Counted from the first letter of the stretch, positions 1-7,168 are shown. The stretch: 15,311 nt of DNA from JACORV01 sp041484135 (GCA_041484135.1 JBGPHD010000064.1:1-15311); one strand, 5' to 3'. Made by a program: numbers and translations. The notes: a model not told the origin generated them from the letters alone.

Positions 1-1
1 G

Positions 2-520
2 GCCGGCGTGATGCCGATCGTGTTCGCGCAGTCCATCATCATCGTGCCGGGCACCATGGCGCAGTTCTCGAACATCGGGTTCCTGCGCGACCTGTCGGAG
101 CTGTTCCAGCCGACCTCGTGGGTCTACTACGTGGCCTACACGGCGCTGATCATCTTCTTCACGTACTTCTATACGGCCATCATCTTCAACCCGGTGGACC
201 TGTCCGAGAACCTGAAGAAGCAGGGCGGGTTCATCCCGGGCGTGAAGCCGGGCTCGCGCACCGCCGAGTACATCGACCACGTGCTCTCGCGCATCACGCT
301 GCCGGGCTCGATCTTCCTTACGGCCATCGCGATCCTGCCGATCATCCTCCTCGACCGGTTCGGCGTGCCGTTCCGCTTTGGCGGCACCAGCCTGCTCATC
401 GTGGTGGGCGTGGCGCTCGACACCGTGCAGCAGATGCAGCAGCACATGATCCTGCGGCAGTATGACGGCTTCATGAAGCAGGGCCGGGTGCGCTTCCGGG
501 GCAAACAGCGGTTCATGTAG
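2..520 (+). CDS. secY: Protein translocase subunit SecY, C-terminal part (5' end outside window)
   Basis: This is the last 172 residues of SecY, the central channel subunit of the SecYEG translocon in the inner membrane. The frame is open at the left edge, beginning AGVMPIVFAQSI, a well-conserved SecY stretch. Other recognisable parts are the cytoplasmic segment with FNPVDLSENLKKQGGFIPG, the PGSRTAEYID element, and two further hydrophobic spans (about window residues 98-115 and 128-140). The tail ends in a basic RVRFRGKQRFM sequence. SecY is usually about 430-450 residues, so roughly 60% is missing off the window. The gene lies 34 bp upstream of adk, the normal order at the end of the spc ribosomal-protein operon. 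The identification is very secure. Confidence 0.97.
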   Translation, partial: AGVMPIVFAQSIIIVPGTMAQFSNIGFLRDLSELFQPTSWVYYVAYTALIIFFTYFYTAIIFNPVDLSENLKKQGGFIPGVKPGSRTAEYIDHVLSRITLPGSIFLTAIAILPIILLDRFGVPFRFGGTSLLIVVGVALDTVQQMQQHMILRQYDGFMKQGRVRFRGKQRFM

Positions 521-526
521 TATCTT

Positions 527-549
527 CTCCCGACCCTCTTCTCCGGGAG
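527..549 (+). promoter_or_regulatory. Hairpin covering the adk Shine-Dalgarno sequence
   Basis: In the 34-bp secY-adk gap, CTCCCG (527-532) is perfectly complementary to CGGGAG (544-549), with an 11-nt loop. The 3' arm contains GGGAG (545-549), which sits 5 nt before the GTG start of adk and is its best ribosome-binding site. The stem could hide that site until a ribosome finishing secY (stop at 520) disturbs it. It has no U-tract, so it does not look like a terminator. The pairing is seen; the regulatory role is inferred. Confidence 0.4.
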
Positions 550-554
550 CGGAC

Positions 555-1118
555 GTGTACCTCATGATCCTGGGAGCCCCGGGCTCCGGCAAAGGCACGC
601 AGGGCAAGCTCCTCGCCGGCCACCTCGGCGTCCCGCAGGTCTCCACCGGCGACCTCATCCGCGCCGCCATGAAGCAGGGCACTCCGCTCGGCGTCAAAGC
701 CAAGAGCTACTACGACCAGGGCCTCCTGGTCCCGGACGAGGTCATCTTCGGCCTCATCCAGGAGATCCTCGATTCCCCCCCGGCCGCCAAGGGCGTGCTG
801 ATGGACGGCTTCCCGCGCACCATCCCGCAGGCCGAAGCGGTGGACCGCATGCTCGGCGCCAAGCGGGCGAAGGTGGACCGGGTGGCCCTCCTCGAGGTGG
901 ACGAGCAGGAGCTGATCCAGCGGCTCCTCGCGCGGGCGGCCAAGGAAGGCCGCAGCGACGACAACCTCCAGTCCATCCAGCAGCGCCTCAAGGTCTTCCA
1001 CGCGCAGACCGCGCCCCTCGTCGCCTACTACGAGCGCCAGGGCGTGGTGCGCCGCGTGACGGGCACCGGGAGCGTGGACGAGATCCAGGCGCGCATGCGC
1101 GAGGCCGTGAAGGCGTGA
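555..1118 (+). CDS. adk: Adenylate kinase
   Basis: Adenylate kinase catalyses ATP + AMP = 2 ADP in the cytoplasm. The 187-residue protein has the P-loop GAPGSGKGTQ at residues 7-16, the AMP-binding STGDLIR region at about 30-36, the GFPRT motif at about 89-93, and DDN followed by a QTAPL segment near the LID and C-terminus. The LID is the short form without the zinc-binding cysteines. The GTG start at 555 is preferred over the ATG at 564 because GGGAG lies 5 nt upstream of the GTG. The usual GR before the short LID is replaced (LLARAAKEGRSDDN), a mild deviation. The stop overlaps the map start by four bases (GTGA), as expected for a co-transcribed secY-adk-map group. Confidence 0.97.
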   Translation: MYLMILGAPGSGKGTQGKLLAGHLGVPQVSTGDLIRAAMKQGTPLGVKAKSYYDQGLLVPDEVIFGLIQEILDSPPAAKGVLMDGFPRTIPQAEAVDRMLGAKRAKVDRVALLEVDEQELIQRLLARAAKEGRSDDNLQSIQQRLKVFHAQTAPLVAYYERQGVVRRVTGTGSVDEIQARMREAVKA

Positions 1119-1867
1119 TCACCGTCAAGTCGGCGCGAGAGATCGATACGATGGCACGGGCGGGCCGGATCGTGGCCGACGTGCTGGCGCTCGTCGCGTC
1201 GCGCGCCGTGCCCGGCGTCACCACCTGGGACCTCGACCGCGTGGCCGAGGAGTTCATCCGGTCGCACGAGGGCGCGACGCCGTCGTTCAAGGGGCTCTAC
1301 GGCTTCCCGGCCTCGCTCTGCACGTCGATCAACGCCGAGGTGGTCCACGGCATCCCGTCAAGGAAGCGGGTCCTCGCCGCGGGGGACATCCTCAGCGTGG
1401 ACGTCGGGGTCCACCTGGGCGGTCTCCATGCCGACGGCGCCATCACGGCCACCGTCGGCGAGGTCGGATCGGGGACGCGCGCGCTGCTCGAGACCACGCA
1501 GCGGGCCCTCGCCGCCGGGATCGGCGCGGCCCGGGCGGGCGCCCACGTGGGGGACATCGGCTTCGCGGTGCAGCAGGTGGCGGAGCAGGCGGGCTACAGC
1601 GTGGTGCGCGAGCTCGTGGGCCACGGGATCGGCGCCCAGTTCCACGAGGAGCCGCAGGTCCCCAACTTCGGGCGGCCCAAGCACGGTGCGCGGCTCCTCC
1701 CCGGCATGACCATCGCCATCGAGCCGATGGTCAACCTCGGCGGGCCCGAGGTGCGCACCCTGGGCGACCGCTGGACCGTCGTGACCGAGGACGGCTCGCT
1801 GTCCGCGCATTTCGAGCACACCGTCGCCATCACCGACAACGGGGCCAGAATCCTGACCACCGTGTGA
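1115..1867 (+). CDS. map: Methionine aminopeptidase, type I
   Basis: This enzyme removes the initiator methionine from nascent proteins. The 250-residue length is normal for type I bacterial MetAP. The five metal ligands can be placed at D96 (SVDVG), D107 (HADGA), H170 (GHGIG), E203 (IEPM) and E234 (FEHT). The conserved substrate-site histidines are H78 (VVHG) and H177 (FHEEP). There is no N-terminal SH3-type extension. It starts with GTG inside the adk stop (GTGA overlap), implying translation coupled to adk. It is the last gene of this operon in the window: what follows is a pair of hairpins and a gene on the opposite strand, not the infA/rpmJ/rpsM genes often found next. Confidence 0.97.
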   Translation: MITVKSAREIDTMARAGRIVADVLALVASRAVPGVTTWDLDRVAEEFIRSHEGATPSFKGLYGFPASLCTSINAEVVHGIPSRKRVLAAGDILSVDVGVHLGGLHADGAITATVGEVGSGTRALLETTQRALAAGIGAARAGAHVGDIGFAVQQVAEQAGYSVVRELVGHGIGAQFHEEPQVPNFGRPKHGARLLPGMTIAIEPMVNLGGPEVRTLGDRWTVVTEDGSLSAHFEHTVAITDNGARILTTV

Positions 1868-1870
1868 CCG

Positions 1871-1927
1871 GCCCGCGTGACTGCGGGCGCGAAGCGAAAC
1901 GGCCAGGGCGTGATGCCCCGGCCGTTT
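1871..1927. terminator. Tandem hairpins between convergent genes, probable bidirectional terminator
   Basis: Two inverted repeats fill most of the 83-bp gap between the map stop and the protease stop on the other strand. The first pairs GCCCGC (1871-1876) with GCGGGC (1883-1888) around a 6-nt loop. The second pairs AAACGGCC (1897-1904) with GGCCGTTT (1920-1927), has an inner GGGC/GCCC stem (1906-1909 with 1915-1918), and a 5-nt loop. The second has A/T ends on both sides, so it could end transcripts from either strand. The U-tracts are short. Confidence 0.65.
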
Positions 1928-1950
1928 CAGTTAGGCGACTGTGAGGGAGG

Positions 1951-4167
1951 CTACGGCACCGTGACGACGCGCGTCGTGTCGTCCGCGAAGCCGAGGCGAT
2001 CCGTGATCCGGAAGGTGACGCTGTAGCTGCCGGCTGCGGCGTATGTCTTGGTCGGCCTGCCGACACCCGAAACGCTCGTGCCGTCCCCGAAGGTCCAGAG
2101 CGCGCCACCACCAAAACCGTTGGGCGCCGTGGACGTGGTGCCGTCGAAGGTGCACGTGAGGCTGGTGCAGGTGAACGTGAACCGCGCCGTCGGCCCGTTG
2201 TTGGTCGTCGCGACGGTGACCGTCTGCGTGGTGTCATCCGCGAGCGCGGGAATGCCGTTGTCGGTCACCGTCAGCCTGACGCTGAAGGTGCCGGCGGCGG
2301 CGTAGGTGTGGCTGACGCTGCTCCCGGTCCCGGTGGTGGCGTCACCGAAGGTCCAGGCGTACGACACGATGCTGGCGTCGTCGGTGGAGCCGGTGCCGTT
2401 GAACGTGCAGGTGAGGCCGGTGCAGTTGAACGCGAAGCGCGCCACGGGTCGGGCGTTCGGGCTGGTCACCGTGACGGCCTGCGTGGTGTCGTCGGCGAAG
2501 CCGAGGCGGTCCGTGATCCGGAAGGTGACGTTGTAGGTGCCCGCCACGGCGTACGTCTTGGTCGGCTTGCCGACTCCCGATACGCTCGTGCCGTCCCCGA
2601 AGGTCCACAGCGCGCCACCACCAAAGCCGTTCGGCGCCGTCGACGTGGTGCCGTCGAAGGAGCACGTCAGGGCGGTGCAGGTGAACGTGAACCGCGCCGT
2701 CGGCCCGTTGTTGGTCGTCGTGACGGTGACCGCCTGCGTGGTGTCATCCGCGAGCGCGGGCACGCCGTTGTCGGTCACGGTGAGCCCGACGCTGTAGGTG
2801 CCGGCGGCGCCGTAGGTGTGGCTCAGGTTGGGCCCGGTCCCGGTGGAAGCGTCCCCGAACGTCCAGGCGTACGACACGATGCCGCCGTCGTCGGTGGAGC
2901 CGGTGCCGTTGAACGTGCAGGTGAGGCCGGTGCAGCTGAACGTGAAGCGCGCCACGGGCGCCTGGTTGCCCCCTGTGCCGATGAACCCCGTGTAGAGGAG
3001 CAGGTTGGGCGAGCCGGTGCCGGGGCTGGTGACCTTGCCGCTGGTGGCGTTCGTCGTCAGCGCCGAGGCGACCTGGGCCGGCGTGGCCGTCAGGTTCGAG
3101 GCGAGGTAGAGCGCCGCGGCGCCCGCGACGTGCGGGGTGGCCATGGACGTCCCGCTGATGGTCAGGGTGTCCGTGTCGCTGCCGTTCCAGCTGCTGAGGA
3201 TGTTGACGCCCGGGGCGAAGATGTCCAGGCAGGTGCCGAAGTTCGAGAAGGACGCCCGCACATCGCCGATGGTGGTGGCGCCGACGGTGATCGCCGTGGC
3301 CACGCGGGCCGGCGACTGGTTGCAGGCGTTCAGGTTGTCATTGCCCGCCGCGATCGCGTAGGTGACGCCGGACGCGATGGAGTTGCTGACCGCCAGGTCG
3401 AGCGCGGTGGACGCCGAGCCACCGAGGCTCATGTTGGCCACGGCCGGGCTCTGGTGGTTGGTCGTGACCCAATCGACGCCCGCGATGACATCCGAGAACG
3501 AGCCGCTGCCGCTGCAGTTGAGGACGCGGACCGCGTGCAACCGCACGCCTTTCGCGACGCCGTAGGTGCTGCCGCCGACGGTCCCCGACACGTGCGTGCC
3601 GTGGCCGTTGCAGTCACTCATGATGCCATCACTGTTGGTGTTGACGTCGAAGGTCGCCCGCCCGCCGAACTGCGTGTGGGTCGTCCGGATCCCCGTGTCG
3701 ATGATGTACACGTGGACGCCCGCGCCGCCGCCGGTCGGGTAGGTGTAGGAGTTGTCGAGCGGCAGGTTGCGCTGGTCGATCCGATCGATGCCCCACGAAG
3801 GCGGGTTGGCCTGCGTGTCCACGATCCGCGCCACCTGGTCCTGCTCGATGAACGCGACCTCGGGCTCGCTCCGCAGCGCCTCGACCTGGGCTGGCGTGAA
3901 CTCGGCCGCAAAGCCGTGCAGCGCGGCGCGGTACGTGTGACGCAGGACGCCTCCGTGCGCACCGTTCAACCGCTGGGCGGTCGCCGCCACATCGCCAACA
4001 TTGTCTCTGAACACCACGATGTATCGGTCGGGGATCCCGGACGCGCGGTCCGCCGTCAGGATGGGCGCCGGCGCGGAGGACCCTCTCGGGGCGGTGGCGT
4101 CCCGGCCGCCGGTACAGGCGGCCAGGCTTGCGCCGAGAACGATGACTGCTGCAAGACGTTTCACCAC
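1951..4167 (-). CDS. Secreted S8 (subtilisin/proteinase K-like) serine protease lipoprotein with four PKD domains
   Basis: This is a predicted envelope-anchored or secreted endopeptidase of 738 residues. The N-terminus is a lipoprotein signal ending in the lipobox LAAC (Cys18). An I9-type inhibitory propeptide follows at about 45-112, then the peptidase S8 domain at about 125-395. The catalytic residues are Asp157 (YIIDTG), His189 (NGHGTH) and Ser341 (GTSMATPH), with oxyanion Asn276 (AAGN). Four PKD domains fill about 404-738, each with a WTFGD core and a Cys-x4-Cys pair. The start is chosen at GTG 4167, with GGAG six nt upstream; the TTG at 4179 lies before that site and is less likely. The gene is probably transcribed on its own, after the terminator hairpin of the upstream acetyltransferase gene. 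Likely roles are nutrient scavenging or surface processing, which is inferred. The PKD pairs are a near-identical duplication. Confidence 0.93.
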   Translation of the reverse strand: MVKRLAAVIVLGASLAACTGGRDATAPRGSSAPAPILTADRASGIPDRYIVVFRDNVGDVAATAQRLNGAHGGVLRHTYRAALHGFAAEFTPAQVEALRSEPEVAFIEQDQVARIVDTQANPPSWGIDRIDQRNLPLDNSYTYPTGGGAGVHVYIIDTGIRTTHTQFGGRATFDVNTNSDGIMSDCNGHGTHVSGTVGGSTYGVAKGVRLHAVRVLNCSGSGSFSDVIAGVDWVTTNHQSPAVANMSLGGSASTALDLAVSNSIASGVTYAIAAGNDNLNACNQSPARVATAITVGATTIGDVRASFSNFGTCLDIFAPGVNILSSWNGSDTDTLTISGTSMATPHVAGAAALYLASNLTATPAQVASALTTNATSGKVTSPGTGSPNLLLYTGFIGTGGNQAPVARFTFSCTGLTCTFNGTGSTDDGGIVSYAWTFGDASTGTGPNLSHTYGAAGTYSVGLTVTDNGVPALADDTTQAVTVTTTNNGPTARFTFTCTALTCSFDGTTSTAPNGFGGGALWTFGDGTSVSGVGKPTKTYAVAGTYNVTFRITDRLGFADDTTQAVTVTSPNARPVARFAFNCTGLTCTFNGTGSTDDASIVSYAWTFGDATTGTGSSVSHTYAAAGTFSVRLTVTDNGIPALADDTTQTVTVATTNNGPTARFTFTCTSLTCTFDGTTSTAPNGFGGGALWTFGDGTSVSGVGRPTKTYAAAGSYSVTFRITDRLGFADDTTRVVTVP
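1954..2958 (-). repeat. 510-bp tandem duplication encoding two PKD domains per unit
   Basis: The C-terminal third of the protease gene consists of two head-to-tail units (2958-2449 and 2448-1954) with an exact period of 170 codons, the second unit ending at the stop. Each unit encodes two dissimilar PKD domains, so the order is A-B-A'-B'. By eye about 142 of 165 aligned residues are identical, while A and B differ strongly from each other. The DNA is also nearly identical over long stretches. This points to a fairly recent duplication of a two-domain module. Confidence 0.9.
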
Positions 4168-4211
4168 GTCAGTCTCCAAGGTGAGAGGCTCGAAGGAAGC
4201 TTGAAACTTGA

Positions 4212-4217
4212 ATTATC
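4212..4217 (-). promoter_or_regulatory. Possible -10 element for the protease gene
   Basis: Read on the minus strand this is GATAAT, five of six bases matching the TATAAT consensus. It lies in a locally AT-rich patch of an otherwise GC-rich region, about 45 nt upstream of the protease start and just past the terminator hairpin at 4231-4253. No convincing -35 element lies 16-18 bp further upstream, so this is a weak candidate. Confidence 0.25.
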
Positions 4218-4230
4218 GTGTATGGTCGAA

Positions 4231-4253
4231 GCGCCCCTGGTTCCACGGGGCGC
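4231..4253 (-). terminator. Hairpin terminator after the acetyltransferase gene
   Basis: GCGCCCC (4231-4237) pairs with GGGGCGC (4247-4253) around a 9-nt loop, 41 bp past the acetyltransferase stop on the minus strand. It separates the three-gene phosphatase/cyclodeaminase/acetyltransferase unit from the protease gene. On the minus strand it is followed by TTCGACC, not a strong U-tract, so termination may be partial. Confidence 0.5.
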
Positions 4254-4293
4254 CTGACAAGAAATTACCAGCAGTGCACTCGGATTGCCACCG

Positions 4294-4818
4294 TCACGGG
4301 TCGTCCTCGTGCTCGACTTCATAGGACTCCTTGCGGTACGGGGCGAAGCCACGGCCCAGGTAGTTGGCCAACGCCACCGGGCTGTCGAGGGTACACGTGT
4401 GCAGCCAGACCCTTGGGGCTCCCTGCTCCCACGCCGCCTCGACCGCACAGTGCAGCATGTGCTTGCCGAGCCCTCGGCCGAAGAACTCCTTGAGCAGCCC
4501 GAAGAGCGCTATCTCTACGGACTTATCGTCGTCCGTTCGCAACTCGAAGAACCCGGCCAACTTGCCGTCGTAGCGCATCAGCCACACGCTGAATCCCGGC
4601 TGCATCAGATACGCATCAAGCTCGGCGTCGCTCCAGGCCCGCCGATCGTGCCAGTGGTACGTGGAGCCGACGTCATGGTACAGCGTCTTGGACAGGTCCA
4701 CGCTGCACCGGGGCACCCGCTCGAGGCTGAGCTTGGGGTCCTCGAGCATGGACGGGCGAAAAGCCGCGCGGCTGCTGAGTTCCAGGTAGGTCCTGACGAC
4801 CGTGACCCGCCGCCCCAC
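4294..4818 (-). CDS. GNAT-family N-acetyltransferase
   Basis: A 174-residue single-domain acetyltransferase that would transfer an acetyl group from acetyl-CoA to an amine; the substrate cannot be told from sequence. The acetyl-CoA-binding motif A is present as IALFGLLKEFFGRGLGK (about 103-119, with the pyrophosphate loop GRGLGK at 114-119). A motif B-like end follows, with ALANYLGRGFAPYR at about 149-162. The start is GTG at 4818, with GGAAGG five nt upstream, lying only 2 nt after the stop of the cyclodeaminase gene. Close coupling to that gene is therefore likely. A hairpin terminator follows at 4231-4253. Family assignment is secure; function is unknown. Confidence 0.88.
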   Translation of the reverse strand: MGRRVTVVRTYLELSSRAAFRPSMLEDPKLSLERVPRCSVDLSKTLYHDVGSTYHWHDRRAWSDAELDAYLMQPGFSVWLMRYDGKLAGFFELRTDDDKSVEIALFGLLKEFFGRGLGKHMLHCAVEAAWEQGAPRVWLHTCTLDSPVALANYLGRGFAPYRKESYEVEHEDDP

Positions 4819-4820
4819 GG

Positions 4821-6329
4821 CTACCTTCCGATCGCCGCTTCGACCAAGGCGGCTGCCCGCTCCGCGTCCTCGGATGCGGCGCCGATGAGCCGGCGCGCCT
4901 CCTCGAGGAGGGGGGCCGCTTCAGCCGGCACGGGCATCCCGACCACATTGATCCGCATGTTGTATGCCGCCCCCCGGGCCGCCGCCTGGGCCAGCAGGGC
5001 CGCCACCCCCGCATCGGACACGGCGTTACGGTTCCCGGCCTCGGCGGCGCGGGCCGCCAAGCCGGCCGTTTCGCGGGCCGCCCGCAGCGTTTCGAGGGGG
5101 ACGCGCGTGGCACCCATGAGGGCGGCCTGGATAGCGGCGTTCCGCTCAACCTCCCGGTCCTTGGGGAGCGCATAGGCGGCGCTCACGGCCTCGAAGGCCT
5201 TCGCATCCTCTTCACCGAGCCGCACCAGTGTGAGTCGCAGGGCCTCGGCACCATCGAGCAGCTGGCGGAATTCCGCGTCTACTTCCGCGTACTTCTTCCG
5301 GCCCACCGTCAGGCGCGCCACCATCGCCGCCAGCGCCGCCGCCATCGCGCCCGCAACGGCCGAAACGGTGCCGCCTCCCGGCGTCGGGCTGGCCGAGGCG
5401 ACGGCGTCCATCCATTCGCCCAGAGCGGGTCCGCCCGAGCGGCGCACCTGCTCCTCCAGGACGTGCGCCGCCACCGGCTCGCGCAGCTTGAGATGGGCTT
5501 CGGTGGCGCCGTGCACCGCGCGCTCGGGGACGAGGCCGACGATCTCGCTCCACGCGGCATCGGCGCCGGCTTCGCGCGCGAGCCCGGCCACCGTGTCGAA
5601 CGCGACGTGCATCGGCGTCACGTCGATGTCGAGCAGGTTCATCGAGACCTGGGGCTCGCCGCCCACCATGATCCCCATCGCCTGCACCGCGGGCAGGCCG
5701 CCGCTCGAGACGCGCACCTTCTTCGCGATGACCTTGGCGAGCGCCTCATCGCCGCCCGCCAGGTAGACGTTGTACGCCACGAGGAAGGGGCGCGCTCCCA
5801 CCGCCGTGGCGCCCGCGGTGGGGTGGATCTTCCGCGGCCCGAAATCGGGGTCGTGCTCCGGGTCGGTGCCGATCAGGCCGCGCAGCCCCTCGAACTCGCC
5901 CTTGCGGACGTCCGGCAGGCGCTCGCGCGAGGGCCGGGCCGCAGCGCGGGCGTACAGGAAGACCGGGATGCCGAGCTCGGTCCCGATGCGGGCACCGAGC
6001 CGCTTCGCGAGAGCGACGCAATCGTCCATCGTGGCACCCGCGAGCGGCACGAAGGGGACCACGTCGGTCGCGCCCATCCGCGGGTGCTCGCCTCGGTGCG
6101 TCGTGAGGTCGATCAGCGCACCGGCGAGCTTCACGGCGCGGAAGGCCGCCTCGACCGCGGCATCCGGCGGCGCGACGAAGGTGAACACCGACCGGTTGTG
6201 GTCGGCGTCCGCCTGCACGTCGAGGAGGCGCACGCCGGGCACGGACGTCATGGCGTCCTGCAGCGCGCCCAAGGTCGAGGCGAGACGGCCCTCGCTGAAG
6301 TTCGGTACGCATTCCACGAGTGAGGGCAT
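4821..6329 (-). CDS. ftcD: Bifunctional glutamate formimidoyltransferase / formimidoyltetrahydrofolate cyclodeaminase
   Basis: This two-domain enzyme moves the formimino group of N-formimino-glutamate, from histidine breakdown, to tetrahydrofolate and then deaminates it to methenyl-THF plus ammonia. The 502-residue protein has a formimidoyltransferase half (about 1-300) beginning LVECVPNFSEGR, with the catalytic His82 in THRGEHPRMGATD, the same number as in the mammalian enzyme. The cyclodeaminase half (about 304-500) has TPGGGTVSAVAGAMAAAL and GNRNAVSDAG. The ATG at 6329 is chosen because homology begins there; the reading frame stays open far upstream, but only as a shadow inside the phosphatase gene. 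No Shine-Dalgarno is visible, and the start lies inside a GGG-tract array. No other histidine-degradation (hut) gene is in the window. The downstream acetyltransferase is 2 nt away. Confidence 0.95.
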   Translation of the reverse strand: MPSLVECVPNFSEGRLASTLGALQDAMTSVPGVRLLDVQADADHNRSVFTFVAPPDAAVEAAFRAVKLAGALIDLTTHRGEHPRMGATDVVPFVPLAGATMDDCVALAKRLGARIGTELGIPVFLYARAAARPSRERLPDVRKGEFEGLRGLIGTDPEHDPDFGPRKIHPTAGATAVGARPFLVAYNVYLAGGDEALAKVIAKKVRVSSGGLPAVQAMGIMVGGEPQVSMNLLDIDVTPMHVAFDTVAGLAREAGADAAWSEIVGLVPERAVHGATEAHLKLREPVAAHVLEEQVRRSGGPALGEWMDAVASASPTPGGGTVSAVAGAMAAALAAMVARLTVGRKKYAEVDAEFRQLLDGAEALRLTLVRLGEEDAKAFEAVSAAYALPKDREVERNAAIQAALMGATRVPLETLRAARETAGLAARAAEAGNRNAVSDAGVAALLAQAAARGAAYNMRINVVGMPVPAEAAPLLEEARRLIGAASEDAERAAALVEAAIGR

Positions 6330-6369
6330 GAGGGACAGAGGGTATGGGTTCAGGGTGTAGGGTGCAGGG
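6324..6369 (+). repeat. Seven regularly spaced GGG tracts (degenerate heptamer repeat, G-quadruplex motif)
   Basis: On the plus strand GGG runs start at 6324, 6332, 6340, 6346, 6353, 6360 and 6367, with spacings of 8, 8, 6, 7, 7 and 7. The right part reads as degenerate AGGGTGT/AGGGTGC heptamers. Every linker is 3-5 nt, which meets the usual G-quadruplex rule several times over. The array covers the last codons and stop of the phosphatase gene (6350-6352) and the start codon of the cyclodeaminase gene (6329), both read from the other strand, where it appears as CCC tracts. It may be a short repeat that expanded into the gene junction. Confidence 0.7.
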
Positions 6370-7168
6370 CGCCCGCATCCGACGCCTGCAAGATACCTAG
6401 AAGCCAGCGGTGGATGGCGGGGTTGCCGGCGACGATGGGTCCGTGGCGCAGCACGCCGGCGTCTCCCGCGGGATCCGTCACCCGCCCGCCGGCTTCGCGG
6501 ACGATCAGCGTCCCGGCCGCCACATCCCACGCCTCGAGCGCCAGCTCCCAGAAGCCGTCGAAGCGTCCCGCGGCCACGTCGCAGAGATCCAGCGCGGCGG
6601 ATCCGGGCCGCCGGATACCGGCCGCCTGGGCGAGGATGGCCGCGAACTGCCGCTGGTAGCGCGGCAGGAGATCCACGTACTTGAACGGGAACCCGGTGCC
6701 GATGAGGGCGTGCTTCGGCTCGGCGATGGTCGAGACGTGGAGCGGGACGCCGTCCAGGAACGCGCCGGCCCCGCGGGCCGCGTGGTACCGGATCCCTCGC
6801 GGCACGTGGTCGATCACCCCGGCGAGGATCTCGCCGTCCCGCACCGCCGCGATCGAGACGGCCCAATACGGAAAGCGGTGCAGGAAGTTGGTGGTGCCGT
6901 CGAGCGGGTCCACGACCCAGACCAGGCCGGCGGGCAGCGTTCCCGGCGTGAGTTCCTCGCCGATCACCCGGCCGCCGGGCACCGCCTGCGCAAGCGTGCC
7001 GGTGATGAGGCGCTCGGTCTCGCGGTCCACCTCGGTGACGAAGTCGGCCCGGCCTTTCTCCGACCAGCGCTCGGGGCCTTGCAGGCCTTCCTGGGTCCGT
7101 AGGAAGGCGGCCCCGCGATCGGCCGCAAGTTGTGCAGCGGCCAAGAGTTGGGCCGCATCGTCCTTCAC
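6350..7168 (-). CDS. Inositol monophosphatase family protein
   Basis: A Mg2+-dependent, Li+-sensitive-type sugar/inositol phosphatase of 272 residues. Metal-binding signatures are E71 (GEE), WVVDPLDGTTNF (D87, D90, with G91/T92) and EAWDVAAG (D215), in the normal order and spacing. The substrate could be myo-inositol-1-phosphate, histidinol phosphate or another phosphomonoester, so no symbol (such as suhB or hisN) is assigned. The start is GTG at 7168, with GGAGG eight nt upstream. It is the first gene of a minus-strand unit continuing into the formimidoyltransferase-cyclodeaminase gene 20 bp downstream. It is divergent from trpS with only 36 bp between starts. The last residues (ALHPTP) are encoded by the GGG/CCC repeat and may be a repeat-derived tail. 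Confidence 0.93.
   Translation of the reverse strand: MKDDAAQLLAAAQLAADRGAAFLRTQEGLQGPERWSEKGRADFVTEVDRETERLITGTLAQAVPGGRVIGEELTPGTLPAGLVWVVDPLDGTTNFLHRFPYWAVSIAAVRDGEILAGVIDHVPRGIRYHAARGAGAFLDGVPLHVSTIAEPKHALIGTGFPFKYVDLLPRYQRQFAAILAQAAGIRRPGSAALDLCDVAAGRFDGFWELALEAWDVAAGTLIVREAGGRVTDPAGDAGVLRHGPIVAGNPAIHRWLLGILQASDAGALHPTP

Noticed and set aside
4168..4179. TTG start for the protease at 4179
   Set aside because: The Shine-Dalgarno GGAG lies inside this extension, six nt before the GTG at 4167, and the lipoprotein signal is well formed from the later start.
2308..4257. Long plus-strand open frame (about 649 codons) opposite the protease gene
   Set aside because: It is an antisense shadow of the S8/PKD gene in GC-rich DNA. 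Its translation is Arg/Gly/Ala/Val low-complexity with no motif, while the minus strand has full catalytic and PKD motifs.
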